A DNA stretch of 64,000 bases from Anas platyrhynchos (lineage: Eukaryota; Chordata; Aves; Anseriformes; Anatidae). The position numbers and the translations under genes were made by a program. Within the stretch, counting starts at the first letter, position 1. Each line of letters starts with the position of its first letter. Of the stretch, positions 63,407 through 64,000 are shown piece after piece. The notes beneath the pieces are model-generated. The model had not been told where the DNA came from. It made no database searches and worked only from the letters and a program-made list of their open reading frames with translations. The stretch spans positions 5,959,501 through 6,023,500 of the forward strand of contig NC_092602.1 in assembly GCF_047663525.1 (NCBI RefSeq), given 5' to 3'.

Positions 63407-64000
63407 AATAAGGGAAGAAAAGGAACTGTAGTCTTTAACTCAGTAGGCCAAAGTTTACTCTGCTTGGGTTGTTATTTCCTCTCCCCCCCTTCTCCTCCCT
63501 TTTACTGCCCATATGTCAGATTACTTGGTTTGGGAAACATCTGATAGTCCATTGTATGACTCTGATGTTTGATATTTCCTTCCTTCAGTTAAAAATAAAA
63601 AGTTAAAGTTGGGGAAGAGAGAAGATTCCTTCGTTTACTTGCAGATTTGCTATTAATTTCTCTTGTTGCTGTTGACATGTCTTTCTGTCTTCTTCTTTCA
63701 ACTTCTTCTGGACAACTTCTTTTCTGTGAGAGGGGATTTACGTATTTTAAAATTTGGAAAGTGGGCAGTTACTTAGTTTGATTATGGCCTTTTGAAGGGA
63801 ATGTGGAAACCTAATCCTTCACTCCCTCTAGAGCGAGGGAAAGGATTATTTGGTTAGTACGTTGCACATTTGTTTGCTTTCTTTTGTGTGCTATCTGAAG
63901 TGGCTGCAGAGTGCAGTGGTAGTTCTCATTTTATTATCTGTTCTCAGCTGTCTGCTCGGAAGCACAATATAATGGGTTCCCTTTTGTGAAGAAACTGCCT

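Overview
This window reads as nuclear DNA from a bird, most likely a chicken-like species. It is AT-leaning and almost gene-free, with one sharp CpG island near 54-55 kb. The interspersed repeats are chicken repeat 1 (CR1) LINEs: a decayed reverse-transcriptase fragment on the minus strand at 1-750 and a typical CR1 3' end on the plus strand at about 20,996-21,232. There are no bacterial gene arrays, operons or CRISPR arrays.

The only protein-coding sequence I can support is exon 1 of MED13L (Mediator kinase-module subunit 13-like), plus strand, coding 54,901-54,972. It sits in the CpG island at about 54,090-55,260. Its 24 residues start [15 protein letters not shown] and match the MED13L amino terminus as I know it. 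A consensus GTGAGT splice donor follows at 54,973. From there to the end of the window (about 9 kb) is the start of MED13L intron 1; I see no second exon.

The 54 kb to the left is intergenic. In vertebrates I know, the region upstream of MED13L is a large gene desert that reaches the TBX3/TBX5 locus, so this DNA is probably part of that regulatory landscape. It holds simple repeats, including a pure (TTTTC)n array of about 54 copies at 46,768-47,041. It also holds an array of CR1-tail-like octamer/decamer units at 53,649-53,860, just before the promoter. Three likely ancient SINE fragments are present: MIR-like at 25.6 kb, MIR-like at 31.3 kb and tRNA-like at 38.7 kb. Other items are a 43-bp near-perfect palindrome at 25,759-25,801 and several AT-rich stretches that look like conserved non-coding DNA. 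One of these contains a palindromic T-box core.

I did not find an undescribed multi-gene system. The most informative observations are in the MED13L 5' leader, where a 12-codon upstream ORF ends in an ATGA overlap with the MED13L start codon, and in the candidate regulatory sequences of the desert. All conservation statements are inference from sequence appearance; no alignment was run.
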